Shown one piece after another: positions 7,705 to 17,716 of a stretch of 45,595 nt of DNA. Numbering within the stretch: position 1 is the stretch's first letter; each line of letters opens with the position of its first letter. The notes below the pieces were generated by a model. The model had not been told where the DNA came from. It worked only from the letters and a program-made list of their open reading frames with translations, and did not search any database. Position numbers and translations under genes: made by a program. Source of the stretch: Paraburkholderia sp. (lineage in GTDB: Bacteria > Pseudomonadota > Gammaproteobacteria > Burkholderiales > Burkholderiaceae); NCBI RefSeq assembly GCF_026225065.1, contig NZ_JAMFSB010000174.1:1-45595 (forward strand), read 5' to 3'.

Positions 7705-10497
7705 TCACCCAAACACCCGCTTCCACAACGCCAGCACGGCGGCGCGTTCCGCCTCGACAGTCTCGGGCTCGACCCGCGCTTTCTCCATCCCGTCGAGCCG
7801 CAGCCTGTGCTGCAGCTTGCGATATGTGCGATACGCCGCGCCGACCGTCTCAGCTTCCTCCTCGCTCATCATCCCGAAGCGCGATACCTCACGCAGCAAC
7901 GCGATATTGCCGGTATTGCGGATCAGCTCGGGGTCACGCGCGGCATGCAGCAGCACCCAATACTGAACGGTGAATTCGATATCCACCATCCCGCCCCGAT
8001 CGTGCTTCAGATCGAACAGCTCGGTGCGGTTCGGATGTCCGGCCTCGACACGCTCGCGCATCTCGACAATCTCTTTGGCGAGCGGGCCGGCCTCGCGCGG
8101 CGTGGTCAGCACCTGCTCGCGGATCGCTTCGAACCTGGCGCCAATCTCGGCATCGCCCGCACAGTAGCGCGCCCGCGACAGCGCCTGGTGCTCCCACACC
8201 CACGCCGTGTTGGCCGCATCGCCTTCGCGCAACTGGTAGCGCTTGAACGCATCCAGATCGGTGACGAGCAGTCCCGATTCGCCGTTCGGCCGTAACCGCA
8301 GGTCCACGTCGAACAATGTACCCGCGCCGGTGGCCATCGTCAGCCAGGTGATCAGACGCCGCGCGTAGGTGGAGTAGACGTCGGCGGCTGCATCGTCGGG
8401 GTCGTCGTAGAGGAAGATCAGGTCGAGGTCCGACGCGTAACCCAACTCCTTACCGCCCAGTTTCCCGTACGCGATGATGGCAAAACGCGGCACGTCCCGA
8501 TGACGTTTGGCCAGTTGCTTCCAGACGGCCTCGAGCGTCACGTCGAGCACGGCGTCGGCCAGTTCGGAGAGCCGGTCGCTCACGTGTTCCACGCTCAGCT
8601 TGCCGGCCAGATCGATCAGCAGGATGCGGAACACTTCGGCCTGGTGAGCGTGACGCAGCAGATCCATCTGCTGTTCGACGCCGTCCGCCGCGGCAAGGCG
8701 CAAACGCAGCGTGCGCTTGAACTCGGCCCAGTCGAACGGACTCGCAATCGCCTCGTCATCGAGCAGTTCGTCGAGCAGTTGCGGATGGCGGATCAGGTAC
8801 CCAGCCGCCCAGTGCGAAGCGCCCAGCACCGACAGCACGCGGTGCAACGCCTGCGGATATTCGGTCAGCAGCGCCAGATAGGCTCCACGCCGGCTCACCG
8901 CTTCGAGCAGGTCGAAGAAGCGCGCCACCGTATCGCCACGCCGCGCGGGCGGCTCCAGCGTGCGAGCCGCTTCGAGCGCTCGCTGCGCAACGATGTCGAA
9001 GCGCTGCCGGCTACGCTCGGCGAGCCCAGCATAGCGCGACGAATTCCACACGGCGCGCAGGCGCGCGAGCAACTCGGCCGGCTCTGGAATTCCCAGCTCG
9101 ACAATGCGCGCCTGCAGAGCGGCGTCCGCGCTATCGTCGGCCAGCGCGCTACTCCAGACCCATACCGCAGCACCGTCTTCCGGCGCACCACAACCGTCGC
9201 GGCCCTTGATCTTGTCGGCGAAAATCTGGTCGAACTGCTGTTCGACCATCTCGCGGTGCGCGTCGAGCTTCGCCATCAGCGCGGCGTAATCCTCGAAACC
9301 CATCGCATGGGCCAACGCCGCACGCTCCTCCGGATCCACCGGCATCGCATGGGTCTGCGCGTCATTGCGATACTGCAGCCGGTGCTCGAGTTCGCGCAGG
9401 AACCGATACGCCTGCGAGAGCCCCACACACACGACCGGCGCGATCAGGCCATGCGTCGCAGCGTGGCGCAGCACGGCAAGCGTCGGCCGCACGCGCAGGC
9501 CCGCGTCCTGGCCGCCGCGAATCAACTGGAACACCTGGGCGCTGAATTCGATCTCGCGGATGCCGCCGCGGCCGAGTTTGATGTCGTCGGCCTTGTCCGG
9601 CCGCATCGAGGCACGGCGCTGCGCCTCCTGGCGAATCTGCAGGTGCAACGCGCGGATCGCACTGATCACACCGAAATCCAGATAGCGGCGGTAGATAAAC
9701 GGCGTGCAGATCGCATCGAGCTGCTTCTGCATGCGGCGCGCAGCCTCGCTGCTGCCTTCGGACACGAGCCGCCCTTTGATCCAGGCGTAGCGCTCCCACT
9801 CGCGGCCCTGCACGTAAAAATACTCTTCGAGCATGCCAAGACTACACACCAGCGGCCCTGAATCGCCGTTCGGCCGCAGCCGCATATCGACCCGAAACAC
9901 ATAACCGTCGGCGGTTACTTCGGCCAGCGCGGCAATCAGGCGTTTGCCGAGACGCGTGAAAAAGTCCTGCATGGCAATCGGCGGACGCTGACCGCCGGCG
10001 GTCTCGCCGTCCTCTTCATAAATGAAGATCAGGTCAATGTCAGACGACACATTAAGCTCACGCCCGCCCAGCTTGCCCATACCGACCACGCCAAGAGCAA
10101 GACGCTCGCCCTCGGGACCGCGCGGCTCGCCGTAGAGCATTTCGAGATCGGCGGACAGCACCGCCATCGCCCGCTGGATGGTCGTTTCAGCCAGATCGGT
10201 CATGGCTCCGGTGACTTCGGCGACATCGGCGCGGCCGGCCAGATCGCGCTCCATCACGGCACAAAATACCTCGGTGCGTAACTGACGAAGCGCGCGTTTG
10301 AGACCCTCTTCGGTCAGCGCTCCATCGGCGGGACTCGCCAGCGCCGCGCACAGATCATCGAAGCGGGCTTCGATCCGCTCGCGCGTGACGGGCTGCGCAG
10401 CCAGCATCGCAATGCGCTCGGTCAGTTCGGGACGGGCCGCCAGCGCGCGCGTTGCGTAATGCGAATAGCTGGAACTCAGGAGTGTGGCTTGGGTCAT
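7705..10497 (-). CDS. glnE: Bifunctional glutamine synthetase adenylyltransferase / adenylyl-removing enzyme
   Basis: GlnE switches glutamine synthetase activity by adding or removing AMP under control of PII proteins. The 930-residue product has two nucleotidyltransferase domains. The N-terminal (deadenylylating) one carries GMGKLGGRELN and SSDIDLIF near 139-158. The C-terminal (adenylylating) one carries AYGKLGGKELG and ASDLDLIF. Both keep the paired aspartates, so both activities are probably intact. I start at the ATG at 10497 (MTQATLLSSSY); a GTG 21 codons upstream is possible but less convincing. It is convergent with recN and divergent from the YhdP-like gene. Length is close to the Escherichia coli enzyme. 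Confidence 0.96.
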   Translation of the reverse strand: MTQATLLSSSYSHYATRALAARPELTERIAMLAAQPVTRERIEARFDDLCAALASPADGALTEEGLKRALRQLRTEVFCAVMERDLAGRADVAEVTGAMTDLAETTIQRAMAVLSADLEMLYGEPRGPEGERLALGVVGMGKLGGRELNVSSDIDLIFIYEEDGETAGGQRPPIAMQDFFTRLGKRLIAALAEVTADGYVFRVDMRLRPNGDSGPLVCSLGMLEEYFYVQGREWERYAWIKGRLVSEGSSEAARRMQKQLDAICTPFIYRRYLDFGVISAIRALHLQIRQEAQRRASMRPDKADDIKLGRGGIREIEFSAQVFQLIRGGQDAGLRVRPTLAVLRHAATHGLIAPVVCVGLSQAYRFLRELEHRLQYRNDAQTHAMPVDPEERAALAHAMGFEDYAALMAKLDAHREMVEQQFDQIFADKIKGRDGCGAPEDGAAVWVWSSALADDSADAALQARIVELGIPEPAELLARLRAVWNSSRYAGLAERSRQRFDIVAQRALEAARTLEPPARRGDTVARFFDLLEAVSRRGAYLALLTEYPQALHRVLSVLGASHWAAGYLIRHPQLLDELLDDEAIASPFDWAEFKRTLRLRLAAADGVEQQMDLLRHAHQAEVFRILLIDLAGKLSVEHVSDRLSELADAVLDVTLEAVWKQLAKRHRDVPRFAIIAYGKLGGKELGYASDLDLIFLYDDPDDAAADVYSTYARRLITWLTMATGAGTLFDVDLRLRPNGESGLLVTDLDAFKRYQLREGDAANTAWVWEHQALSRARYCAGDAEIGARFEAIREQVLTTPREAGPLAKEIVEMRERVEAGHPNRTELFDLKHDRGGMVDIEFTVQYWVLLHAARDPELIRNTGNIALLREVSRFGMMSEEEAETVGAAYRTYRKLQHRLRLDGMEKARVEPETVEAERAAVLALWKRVFG

Positions 10498-10673
10498 CAA
10501 AGGGTGTGGATCGTTCGTTGCTGTATCCAGCTCATCACTGAGCCAGGCGCTGCGTCGCACAGGTCGCGAGACGGCATGGGCACAGGCTTTGAAGGATATT
10601 CGTCGCGACTGGCCCGTGTGTTACATTTCGTCGTCAGATCGCAAAACTACCATACGCCCATCCCCGCCGCAGC

Positions 10674-13600
10674 ATGTCCGAGCGAAACGAATCCGCCGAG
10701 CAACAGGAAGCCGGACAAGTCAGGTCAGTGAGCGGCGACCACCACGTGGTGCTGCGTCACACCCTGAGAGTGCTGCTGGGGATCGCGCTCGTCGTTTATT
10801 TCATTGCAGCCGGTCTGTTCATGGGTCTGCGTTACGGCTTGTTGCCGTACGTCGATTCGTTCCGGCCGCGCATCGAAACCCTCGTCTCCGAGAAGATCCA
10901 CGCGCAACTCACCATCGGCAAACTGGCGCCGCACTGGACCGGTTTTCAGCCTGGCATCGACGTCACCAACCTGATGATCCGCGACCACGAAGGCAAGGTC
11001 GGGCTGAACATCCCGCATGCCACCGCAACGGTCTCGTGGAGTTCGCTGTGGCGATTCAAGCCGATCCTGTCGAGCCTGATCGTCAATCAGCCTGACGTGC
11101 TGATCGAGCGCGGCAGCGACGGCTCGCTCTCGGTCGCCGGCGTCGTAGCGCCGAGCACCCATACCGGCAACGACACCTTCAGCTCGTGGCTGCTGCGCCA
11201 GCAGGCCATCGTGTTGCGCGGCGGCACATTGAGGTGGCACGACGCACGCCACGACGCGCCTGAACTTGCGCTGCAGAACATTCGTCTGGCCATTCTCAAC
11301 GACGGCTATAACCACCACCTCGCGTTGCAGGCGCCGCCGGACGGCCGGGTCCTGCACGGCCCGCTCGATTTCCGCGTGTACTTTAAACATGCGCCGCTGT
11401 CGGCTATCGGCAAGCCGATCAACTGGACCGGCCAGGCTTACGTGTCGACCGGCCCGGTCGACCTGCCCGCCCTCGCTCATTACATGGATTTTCCGGTCGA
11501 GACGTTCGCGGGCCGGATCGACAACGCTATCTGGATCGACTTCGCCCAGGGCCGGATGACCTCGGCAGGCGGCGATCTAAGCGGCTCCGATGTCTCGCTG
11601 CGCGTGCGACCGACCCAGCCACGCCTCGACGTGCCCGTCGCAAGCTTCTCCTGGAAAGTCGAGATGGGGCCGGACGACTACACGCTGAAACTGGACCACC
11701 TGCACGCGGAACTCGGCCAGCCGCCGCTCGAGGACGGCACGCCGCTCACCCGCACGCTGGCCCTCACAACTTTGAGCGGCCACTACCGTCGCGCATCGGT
11801 ACAACACGGCCAGTTGTTCAGCGTGACTGGCGACCGTGTCGATCTCGGCATACTCGCCGAATTCAGCCGCGCGCTGCCGCTCTCGGGGCACCTTCTGAAT
11901 GAACTGGTGCGCTTCGATCCTCGCGGCCTGGTGGCGAACTACCTGATCGAGGTCGAACGGGCCAGGCCGGAATCCGGCGAAGCGGCCAGCGAACGCAATA
12001 CAGGCGGCGCCGAGCCGATCGTACGCTACCGCTTCAAGGCGGACCTGCAGGGCATCAGCGTTGCAGCCCAGGAGCCGCCGCCAGGGCTCACCCCGTTGGG
12101 TCACCCGCGGGCCGGTTTGCCAGGCGTCGAAAACCTGTGGGGCAGCGTCGACGCGGACGAAAACCATGGCGCAATGAGCATCGACACCAACAACGTGGCC
12201 CTCACGCTGCCGGGTGTCTTCGACAACCCGCGCCTCAGATTCGACCGCCTGAAGGGTCGCGGCAGCTGGACGGTCAAGCCGGCAGCGCCAGGTGAAGCCC
12301 ACAAGGCGTTTGCTATTACTGTCCCGGAACTGAGCGTCGCCAACGCGGACGCGGTCGCTTCGGCCACTGCTAACTACAGCAATCCCGGCCACGGCCGCGG
12401 CTCGCTCGACCTGACGGCGAAGTTCGAGCACGCGCAGGTCACGCGGATCGTCCGCTATCTTCCCACCAGCATCCCCGAGAAGCTGCGCACCTACCTGGGT
12501 CACGGGTTACAGGCAGGCATCTCGCGCGGCGGGGTGATCGAGATACACGGCGACCTCACCAAATTCCCTTATTCGCGCGACCCGACTGCTGGCGTGTTCC
12601 AGATCGTGGCTCCGTTCAAGGGCGGCAAGTTCGACCCATCGCCCTTCCCGCCCCGCATGATGAAAGACGGCGTGACGCCGAATGTGTGGCCGCCGCTGGA
12701 TGGTATCGACGGCACCTTCTCGCTGAAAGAGAACGTGCTGCGCTTTGATGTCGATCGCGCGCACTACAAGCGCGTCGCGCTCGGCAAGGTCAGCGGCAAG
12801 ATCGACGATCTGGGCACCAAGGCATCGAGCCTCGTCATCAACGGCGATGGACACGGGCCGCTCGCCGACATGCTCGACTACGTCAATGCGAGCTCACTCG
12901 GCAGCCTCTCGAAGCACGTCGGCGAAAAGGTGCAGGCCGAAGGGCCCGCGTCGCTGGCACTGAAGCTGACGGTGCCGCGCACGCCGAAACCGCACATCGC
13001 CGTAGAGGGTGCGCTCGGCTTCCAGAACAACCGTCTCAGCACCGACAACGTGCCGCCGCTGTCGCAACTGACCGGCAAGGTCCACTTCACCGAACACACC
13101 GCCCAGCTCGATCACTTGAGCGGCCAGTTCCTCGGCGGCGACGTTCACGCCAACGGCGGCATGCAGAACAACGGGACTTACGCGCTTGATCTGAACGGCC
13201 ACATTGCCGTCGACGCAGCCCGCGGCCTCAATCTGCACGGGCCAGCCGCCCAGGTGCTGACGCGCATGAACGGCAGCGCGCCCTACGAGCTGAACGTAAC
13301 CGGCGCCAAAGGACGTCTGCCCAACGTCACGGCCAGCTCCGACCTGACCGGCCTCGCGCTCGACTTCCCCGCGCCGTTCAACAAGCCGCTCGGCCAACCG
13401 ATGCCGCTGCATTTCACCTTCAGGCCGGCCGCCTCGGAAAGCGACGCCGGCCTGCAACGCGCCGACCTCAAGTTCGGCCCGATCGCCGCCACCTACCTGC
13501 TGCGCCACACGCCGGGCCAGCCGCCGAAGGTGGTCGTCGGCGCAGTCGGCGTCAACAAGCCGGCTGAACTGCCGAGTGAAGGCGTGATCGCCGCGGTCGA

Positions 13601-14864
13601 CATCGACGCGTTCGATGCAGATCAATGGCGCGCCCTGGTGACCCAGATGCGCAGCAAGGAAACGCCCGCGCCCGGCACCCCGGCGAGCGCCCCCAACCCG
13701 ACGATCACGCAGTTCCTGCCCGACCGCTTTGCCGTCCATATCGGAACGTTGACGCTACTGAAGCGCCACTGGGAGAGCGTGATCGTCGGCGCGTCACGTG
13801 ACAACGGCAACTGGCAGGCCAACATCGCCTCGAACCAGGTTTCCGGACACGTGGCCTGGTTGCCCGGCCCTGTCAAAGGTTCGCCAGGGACGCTGCAGGC
13901 CCGCCTCGCCCGCCTGGTCATCCCGTCTGCCACCGAAAACGATCTGCTAGGCCAGGCGATCTCGGCGCCGGCGCAAAACATGCCGACGATCGATCTGGTG
14001 GTGAACGAACTGATCGTGCGCGACCACAACATCGGCAGTCTCGAAGTCGACGCGCATAACTTCCAGGAAGACGGCGTGCCGGTCTGGCAACTGGACAAGC
14101 TCGACATCACCAATCCGGCTGCCACGCTGACCGCCACCGCCAACTGGCGCACCTCGACGCAGCTCGGCGCCAATGCCGACGAAGACACGCCGAAGCGCAC
14201 CGTGTTCGACTTCAAGCTGGATATCAAGGATGCCGGCGCGTTGCTCCAGCAGTTCGGCCAGCCACGCACGCTCAAGGGCGGCAGCGGCACGCTGTCAGGC
14301 AAGGTCGTCTGGCGCGGTGGCCCGACCCGCATCGACTATCAGACGCTGAACGGCAACCTGGCGGTCGACATGCGCCATGGCCAGATCCTCAAGGTCGATC
14401 CGGGCGTCGCCAAGCTGCTGGGCGTGCTGAGCCTGCAAAGCCTTGCGCGCTTTGCGACGCTCAATTTCAAGGACGTGATCGGCGAAGGTCTGCCGTTCGA
14501 GAGCGTGACCGGCATCGGACAGATCAGCGACGGCATCGGCCGCACCGACAACTTCAAGATGGTGACCGCGCCGGCCCGCGCGGAGATGTCGGGCTCGGTG
14601 GACCTCGCGCAGGAGACCCAGGACCTGCACGTGCACGTCGTGCCAACCGTCAGCGCGGGGGCCGGCGTGGTCGCTGCCACGGTGATCAACCCGCTGTTCG
14701 GCCTCGCCGCACTGGTGGCCGACTTCGCCCTGTCGAAGTCGATTTCGAAGGCGTTCGCAATGGACTATGCGATCACGGGTTCGTGGTCAAAACCCCACGT
14801 CGAGCGGGTGCGCGGCGATCGCGGTAAGATGGACCTGCCGGCTTCGACCGTGGAAGCGCAGTGA
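10674..14864 (+). CDS. yhdP: YhdP-family AsmA-like protein (DUF3971), putative inter-membrane phospholipid transporter
   Basis: A 1396-residue protein with one N-terminal membrane segment (about 31-53) and a very long periplasmic part rich in beta structure, as in the AsmA/TamB/YhdP group. DUF3971-like sequence fills the middle, and the C-terminus carries the family ending (INPLFGLAALVADFALSKSISKAF, split here as INPLFGLAAL and DFALSKSISKAF, then YAITGSWSKPHVER). YhdP of Escherichia coli is thought to carry phospholipids from the inner to the outer membrane, and I infer the same role. It stands divergent from glnE, with 176 bp between, and is followed by the hydrolase gene and tldD on the same strand, an arrangement also familiar in other proteobacteria. 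Confidence 0.88.
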   Translation: MSERNESAEQQEAGQVRSVSGDHHVVLRHTLRVLLGIALVVYFIAAGLFMGLRYGLLPYVDSFRPRIETLVSEKIHAQLTIGKLAPHWTGFQPGIDVTNLMIRDHEGKVGLNIPHATATVSWSSLWRFKPILSSLIVNQPDVLIERGSDGSLSVAGVVAPSTHTGNDTFSSWLLRQQAIVLRGGTLRWHDARHDAPELALQNIRLAILNDGYNHHLALQAPPDGRVLHGPLDFRVYFKHAPLSAIGKPINWTGQAYVSTGPVDLPALAHYMDFPVETFAGRIDNAIWIDFAQGRMTSAGGDLSGSDVSLRVRPTQPRLDVPVASFSWKVEMGPDDYTLKLDHLHAELGQPPLEDGTPLTRTLALTTLSGHYRRASVQHGQLFSVTGDRVDLGILAEFSRALPLSGHLLNELVRFDPRGLVANYLIEVERARPESGEAASERNTGGAEPIVRYRFKADLQGISVAAQEPPPGLTPLGHPRAGLPGVENLWGSVDADENHGAMSIDTNNVALTLPGVFDNPRLRFDRLKGRGSWTVKPAAPGEAHKAFAITVPELSVANADAVASATANYSNPGHGRGSLDLTAKFEHAQVTRIVRYLPTSIPEKLRTYLGHGLQAGISRGGVIEIHGDLTKFPYSRDPTAGVFQIVAPFKGGKFDPSPFPPRMMKDGVTPNVWPPLDGIDGTFSLKENVLRFDVDRAHYKRVALGKVSGKIDDLGTKASSLVINGDGHGPLADMLDYVNASSLGSLSKHVGEKVQAEGPASLALKLTVPRTPKPHIAVEGALGFQNNRLSTDNVPPLSQLTGKVHFTEHTAQLDHLSGQFLGGDVHANGGMQNNGTYALDLNGHIAVDAARGLNLHGPAAQVLTRMNGSAPYELNVTGAKGRLPNVTASSDLTGLALDFPAPFNKPLGQPMPLHFTFRPAASESDAGLQRADLKFGPIAATYLLRHTPGQPPKVVVGAVGVNKPAELPSEGVIAAVDIDAFDADQWRALVTQMRSKETPAPGTPASAPNPTITQFLPDRFAVHIGTLTLLKRHWESVIVGASRDNGNWQANIASNQVSGHVAWLPGPVKGSPGTLQARLARLVIPSATENDLLGQAISAPAQNMPTIDLVVNELIVRDHNIGSLEVDAHNFQEDGVPVWQLDKLDITNPAATLTATANWRTSTQLGANADEDTPKRTVFDFKLDIKDAGALLQQFGQPRTLKGGSGTLSGKVVWRGGPTRIDYQTLNGNLAVDMRHGQILKVDPGVAKLLGVLSLQSLARFATLNFKDVIGEGLPFESVTGIGQISDGIGRTDNFKMVTAPARAEMSGSVDLAQETQDLHVHVVPTVSAGAGVVAATVINPLFGLAALVADFALSKSISKAFAMDYAITGSWSKPHVERVRGDRGKMDLPASTVEAQ

Positions 14865-14988
14865 GTGGCGCAGCGAGCCCGTATCGGTGGGTTCAGCGGA
14901 CACGGTTGCGAAGCGGCGGTACAGCCTTGATCGACGTATGCGGCGCCTGTGGTCGGCGTTGCCCAGCCGGGAGTTTTTCGAAACGCTC

Positions 14989-15831
14989 ATGAGCGAACAG
15001 CACGCCAACACCCCCTCCCTTAGCCCGTCCTTCCGCGTCGCCGCGTTGCAGATGGTGAGCACACCGGATCGCGAGCGCAACCTCGCCGATGCGGAACGCC
15101 TGATCGCCGAGGCCGCCGCCGACGGCGCGCAACTCGTCCTGCTGCCCGAATACTTCTGTTTTATGGGCTTCAAGGACACCGACAAGCTCAGCGTACGCGA
15201 ACCCTATGGCGACGGCCCGATCCAGCGCTTTCTGTCAGACGCGGCGCGTCGCCACGGCGTCTGGGTAATAGGCGGCACGCTGCCGATCACCGCACCGGAA
15301 GCCAATCGCGTCCTGAATACGACATTGGTGTTCAACCCGCGGGGCGAGGAAGTCGCCCGCTACGACAAAATTCACCTGTTCAACTTCGAGAAGGGCGACG
15401 AATCGTTCGACGAAGCGCGCACCATCCGCCCTGGCGCCGAGGTCCGCACCTTCGACGCGCCGTTCGGACGGGTCGGCCTGTCCGTCTGCTACGATTTGCG
15501 TTTCCCGGAGTTGTACCGGCGGCTGGGCGATTGCGCGCTGATCGTGGTGCCTTCCGCTTTCACCTACACGACCGGCCGCGCGCACTGGGAAATGCTGCTG
15601 CGCGCCCGCGCCGTCGAGAACCAGTGTTACGTGCTCGCCGCGGCGCAAGGCGGCAAGCACGAGAACGGCCGCCGCACATGGGGACACAGCATGCTGATCG
15701 ACCCGTGGGGCGAGATCGTCGCGGTACGCGAGGAAGGTGCCGGCGTCGCGGCCGGCAATCTCGGACGGGCACGTATCGACGAAGTCCGGCAGAGCCTGCC
15801 GGCCTGGCGTCACCGCGTACTGACGAGCTAA
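14989..15831 (+). CDS. Carbon-nitrogen hydrolase, Nit1/omega-amidase-like
   Basis: A 280-residue member of the nitrilase superfamily. The catalytic triad is visible: Glu54 in [10 protein letters not shown], Lys127 in [10 protein letters not shown], and Cys167 in [14 protein letters not shown]. The sequence resembles the Nit1/deaminated-glutathione amidase branch, which hydrolyses amides such as deaminated glutathione. The substrate here is an inference. I start at the ATG at 14989 (MSEQHANTP); an ATG at 14938 would add 17 residues of doubtful quality. It lies between the YhdP-like gene and tldD, all on the plus strand, with tldD about 100 bp downstream. Confidence 0.9.
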   Translation: MSEQHANTPSLSPSFRVAALQMVSTPDRERNLADAERLIAEAAADGAQLVLLPEYFCFMGFKDTDKLSVREPYGDGPIQRFLSDAARRHGVWVIGGTLPITAPEANRVLNTTLVFNPRGEEVARYDKIHLFNFEKGDESFDEARTIRPGAEVRTFDAPFGRVGLSVCYDLRFPELYRRLGDCALIVVPSAFTYTTGRAHWEMLLRARAVENQCYVLAAAQGGKHENGRRTWGHSMLIDPWGEIVAVREEGAGVAAGNLGRARIDEVRQSLPAWRHRVLTS

Positions 15832-15928
15832 AGCTGCACCAGACATTGAAAGTCCGACGCCGCCCACCCATGTATGTGATGCGCGTGCGCCAACCGAACC
15901 CCTTTGTATCGAGCAGAAGACACTTCGC

Positions 15929-17395
15929 ATGAACATCATCGAACCCGGTATCCGTAATCTCGCCACTGCCAAGGACGTCCTCCTCACGCCCTATGGCCTC
16001 GACGAAGCTCTGCTGTCCCGCACGCTCGCCGAGATCTTCACGCACCGCATCGACTACGCGGACCTGTATTTCCAGGCCACCCGCAGCGAAGCCTGGAGTC
16101 TTGAAGAAGGCATCGTGAAATCTGGCAGCTTCAGCATCGATCAAGGTGTGGGCGTGCGTGCCGTCTCGGGCGACCGGACGGCGTTTGCCTACTCGGACGA
16201 TCTGTCGCCTGAGGCCATCCGCCAGGCGGCGCTCGCCACCCGCTCGATCGCCAAAGCCGGCGGCGGCAAGCAGAAGATCAAGGTGGCGCCCTCGCTGACC
16301 GGCATTGCCGGGCGCGATCTGTATCTGCCGTCCGACCCGCTGCATTCGCTCGACGCGACCGCCAAGGTCAAGCTGCTCGAGCGCGTCGAACAGATGGCGC
16401 GCAGCCGCGATCCGCGCATCACCCAGGTGATGGCAGGTCTCGCCGGCGAATATGACGTGGTGCTGGTGGCGCGCAGCGACGGCGTGCTCGCCGCGGACAT
16501 CCGGCCGCTCGTGCGCGTCTCCGTTACCGTGATCGCCGAGCAGAACGGCCGCCGCGAGATCGGCAGCGGCGGCGGCGGTGGCCGCTTCGATTACGGCTAC
16601 TTCACTGACGCTGTGCTGTCGAAGTACGTCGACGACGCCGTACATGCCGCGCTGGTCAACCTCGACGCCCGCCCGGCCCCGGCCGGCGCGATGACGGTCG
16701 TGCTCGGACCGGGCTGGCCCGGCGTGCTGCTGCACGAAGCGATCGGCCACGGTCTGGAAGGCGACTTCAACCGCAAGGGATCGTCGGCGTTCGCTGGACA
16801 AATCGGTGAGCGCGTCGCAGCCAAGGGCGTCACGGTGGTCGACGACGGCACGCTGCCGAACCGTCGCGGCTCGCTCAACATCGACGACGAAGGCAATTCG
16901 ACCCAGTGCACCACGCTAATCGAGGACGGCATCCTGAAGGGCTATATTCAGGACACGTTGAACGCCCGGCTCATGAAGATGCCGGTGACGGGCAACGCGC
17001 GCCGCGAGTCGTACGCCGCCCTGCCAATGCCGCGCATGACTAACACTTACATGCTGAACGGCGACAAGGATCCGCAGGAAATCATCGCCTCGGTGAAAAA
17101 CGGTTTGTACGCGGTGAATTTCGGGGGCGGTCAGGTCGACATCACCAACGGCAAATTCGTGTTCTCGGCATCCGAGGCCTACATGATCGAAGACGGCAAG
17201 GTGACGTACCCGGTGAAGGGTGCGACGCTGATCGGCAGCGGCCCGGAATCGCTCAAGTTCGTCAGCATGATTGGCAACGATATGGCGCTGGATTCCGGCG
17301 TCGGCGTATGCGGCAAGGAAGGCCAGAGCGTGCCGGTGGGCGTTGGTCAGCCGACCTTGCGCATCGAGAAGATGACGGTAGGCGGAACCGCCTAA
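15929..17395 (+). CDS. tldD: TldD metalloprotease subunit
   Basis: TldD forms a heterodimeric zinc protease with TldE (PmbA), which degrades unfolded peptides and processes microcins or modified peptides. The 488-residue product has the metal motif HEAIGH (269-274), followed by GLEGDFNRKGSS, and the conserved C-terminal block with Cys in GVGVCGKEGQSVPVG. The N-terminal part (YFQATRSEAWSLEEGIVKSG, split as YFQATRSEAWS and LEEGIVKSG) is typical. Its partner pmbA is not in the window, as is usual. The gene is followed by a double hairpin with a T-run. Confidence 0.95.
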   Translation: MNIIEPGIRNLATAKDVLLTPYGLDEALLSRTLAEIFTHRIDYADLYFQATRSEAWSLEEGIVKSGSFSIDQGVGVRAVSGDRTAFAYSDDLSPEAIRQAALATRSIAKAGGGKQKIKVAPSLTGIAGRDLYLPSDPLHSLDATAKVKLLERVEQMARSRDPRITQVMAGLAGEYDVVLVARSDGVLAADIRPLVRVSVTVIAEQNGRREIGSGGGGGRFDYGYFTDAVLSKYVDDAVHAALVNLDARPAPAGAMTVVLGPGWPGVLLHEAIGHGLEGDFNRKGSSAFAGQIGERVAAKGVTVVDDGTLPNRRGSLNIDDEGNSTQCTTLIEDGILKGYIQDTLNARLMKMPVTGNARRESYAALPMPRMTNTYMLNGDKDPQEIIASVKNGLYAVNFGGGQVDITNGKFVFSASEAYMIEDGKVTYPVKGATLIGSGPESLKFVSMIGNDMALDSGVGVCGKEGQSVPVGVGQPTLRIEKMTVGGTA

Positions 17396-17406
17396 GCCTC
17401 TAAAAA

Positions 17407-17458
17407 CGCACACTTCACGCAAATTTTGCATGAAGTGTGCGGATTGTCCGCATTTTTT
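17407..17458 (+). terminator. tldD terminator region with two overlapping hairpins
   Basis: A perfect 11-bp inverted repeat (17407-17417 with 17431-17441) is followed by a second hairpin, GCGGA-TTG-TCCGC (17439-17451), which ends in six T (17453-17458). The second hairpin with its T-run is the intrinsic terminator. The two stems share 17439-17441, so their full forms exclude each other. Confidence 0.75.
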
Positions 17459-17469
17459 ACCCCTGCTGG

Positions 17470-17498
17470 TTGTCAATCGAGACTACCCGGGTTATAAA
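17470..17498 (+). promoter_or_regulatory. Sigma-70 promoter of the aroG leader transcript
   Basis: TTGTCA (17470-17475), a 17-bp spacer, then TATAAA (17493-17498). It sits just after the tldD terminator and about 220 bp before aroG, so the transcript (start near 17505) has a long leader containing the leader peptide and attenuator. Confidence 0.8.
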
Positions 17499-17536
17499 GT
17501 CATCCACCCTTTTTGACGCACGACCTTACTTTCGCC

Positions 17537-17605
17537 ATGTCCGCCAAGTTTTATTTTTACTTTTTCTGGCATCTCAGACCGCTGGCGGATCGAGAGGGGT
17601 GTTAG
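17537..17605 (+). CDS. Aromatic leader peptide of aroG (22 aa)
   Basis: The open frame reads MSAKFYFYFFWHLRPLADRE plus GC and stop. Codons 5-11 are an unbroken run of seven aromatic residues: four Phe, two Tyr and one Trp. Such a run in a short ORF between a promoter and a T-rich hairpin is the classic signature of a ribosome-mediated attenuation leader peptide, as in pheL or trpL. The sequence for antiterminator region 2 begins inside codons 15-18, just beyond the aromatic run, which is the expected geometry. The ribosome-binding site is weak: no clear GGAG lies before the ATG at 17537. Function is inferred from sequence architecture, and it is not a peptide expected to act on its own. Confidence 0.8.
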   Translation: MSAKFYFYFFWHLRPLADREGC

Positions 17606-17663
17606 TGCACGTAAGGCACCCGAAATTCCCGAAAAACCGCCAGCGAGTCTGGCGGTTTTTTTT
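17541..17663 (+). promoter_or_regulatory. Attenuator of aroG: alternative 1:2, 2:3 and 3:4 RNA hairpins
   Basis: Region 1 (CCGCCA, 17541-17546) pairs with region 2 (TGGCGG, 17583-17588). The longer region 2 (CGCTGGCGG, 17580-17588) pairs perfectly over 9 bp with region 3 (CCGCCAGCG, 17637-17645). Region 3 (17637-17643) also pairs with region 4 (CTGGCGG, 17649-17655) to make the terminator, extended by A-T pairs and ending in eight T (17656-17663). A ribosome stalled on the aromatic codons (17549-17569) would leave region 2 free to form 2:3 and prevent termination. A ribosome reaching the stop at 17605 would mask region 2 and allow 3:4. Confidence 0.82.
17632..17663 (+). terminator. Intrinsic terminator within the aroG leader
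   Basis: A 12-bp stem (AAAAACCGCCAG with CTGGCGGTTTTT) around the 5-nt loop CGAGT, followed by T to 17663. It lies 53 bp upstream of the aroG ATG, with no gene between, so it can only serve premature termination. Confidence 0.85.
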
Positions 17664-17716
17664 CGCCCCGAGCGAATACAAAACGCACGCTACGAATTGA
17701 ATCCTGGAGAACAACC

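Noticed and set aside
6484..8295. 603-codon plus-strand open frame
   Set aside because: Arg-rich alternate frame overlapping recN and antisense to glnE; typical high-GC shadow.
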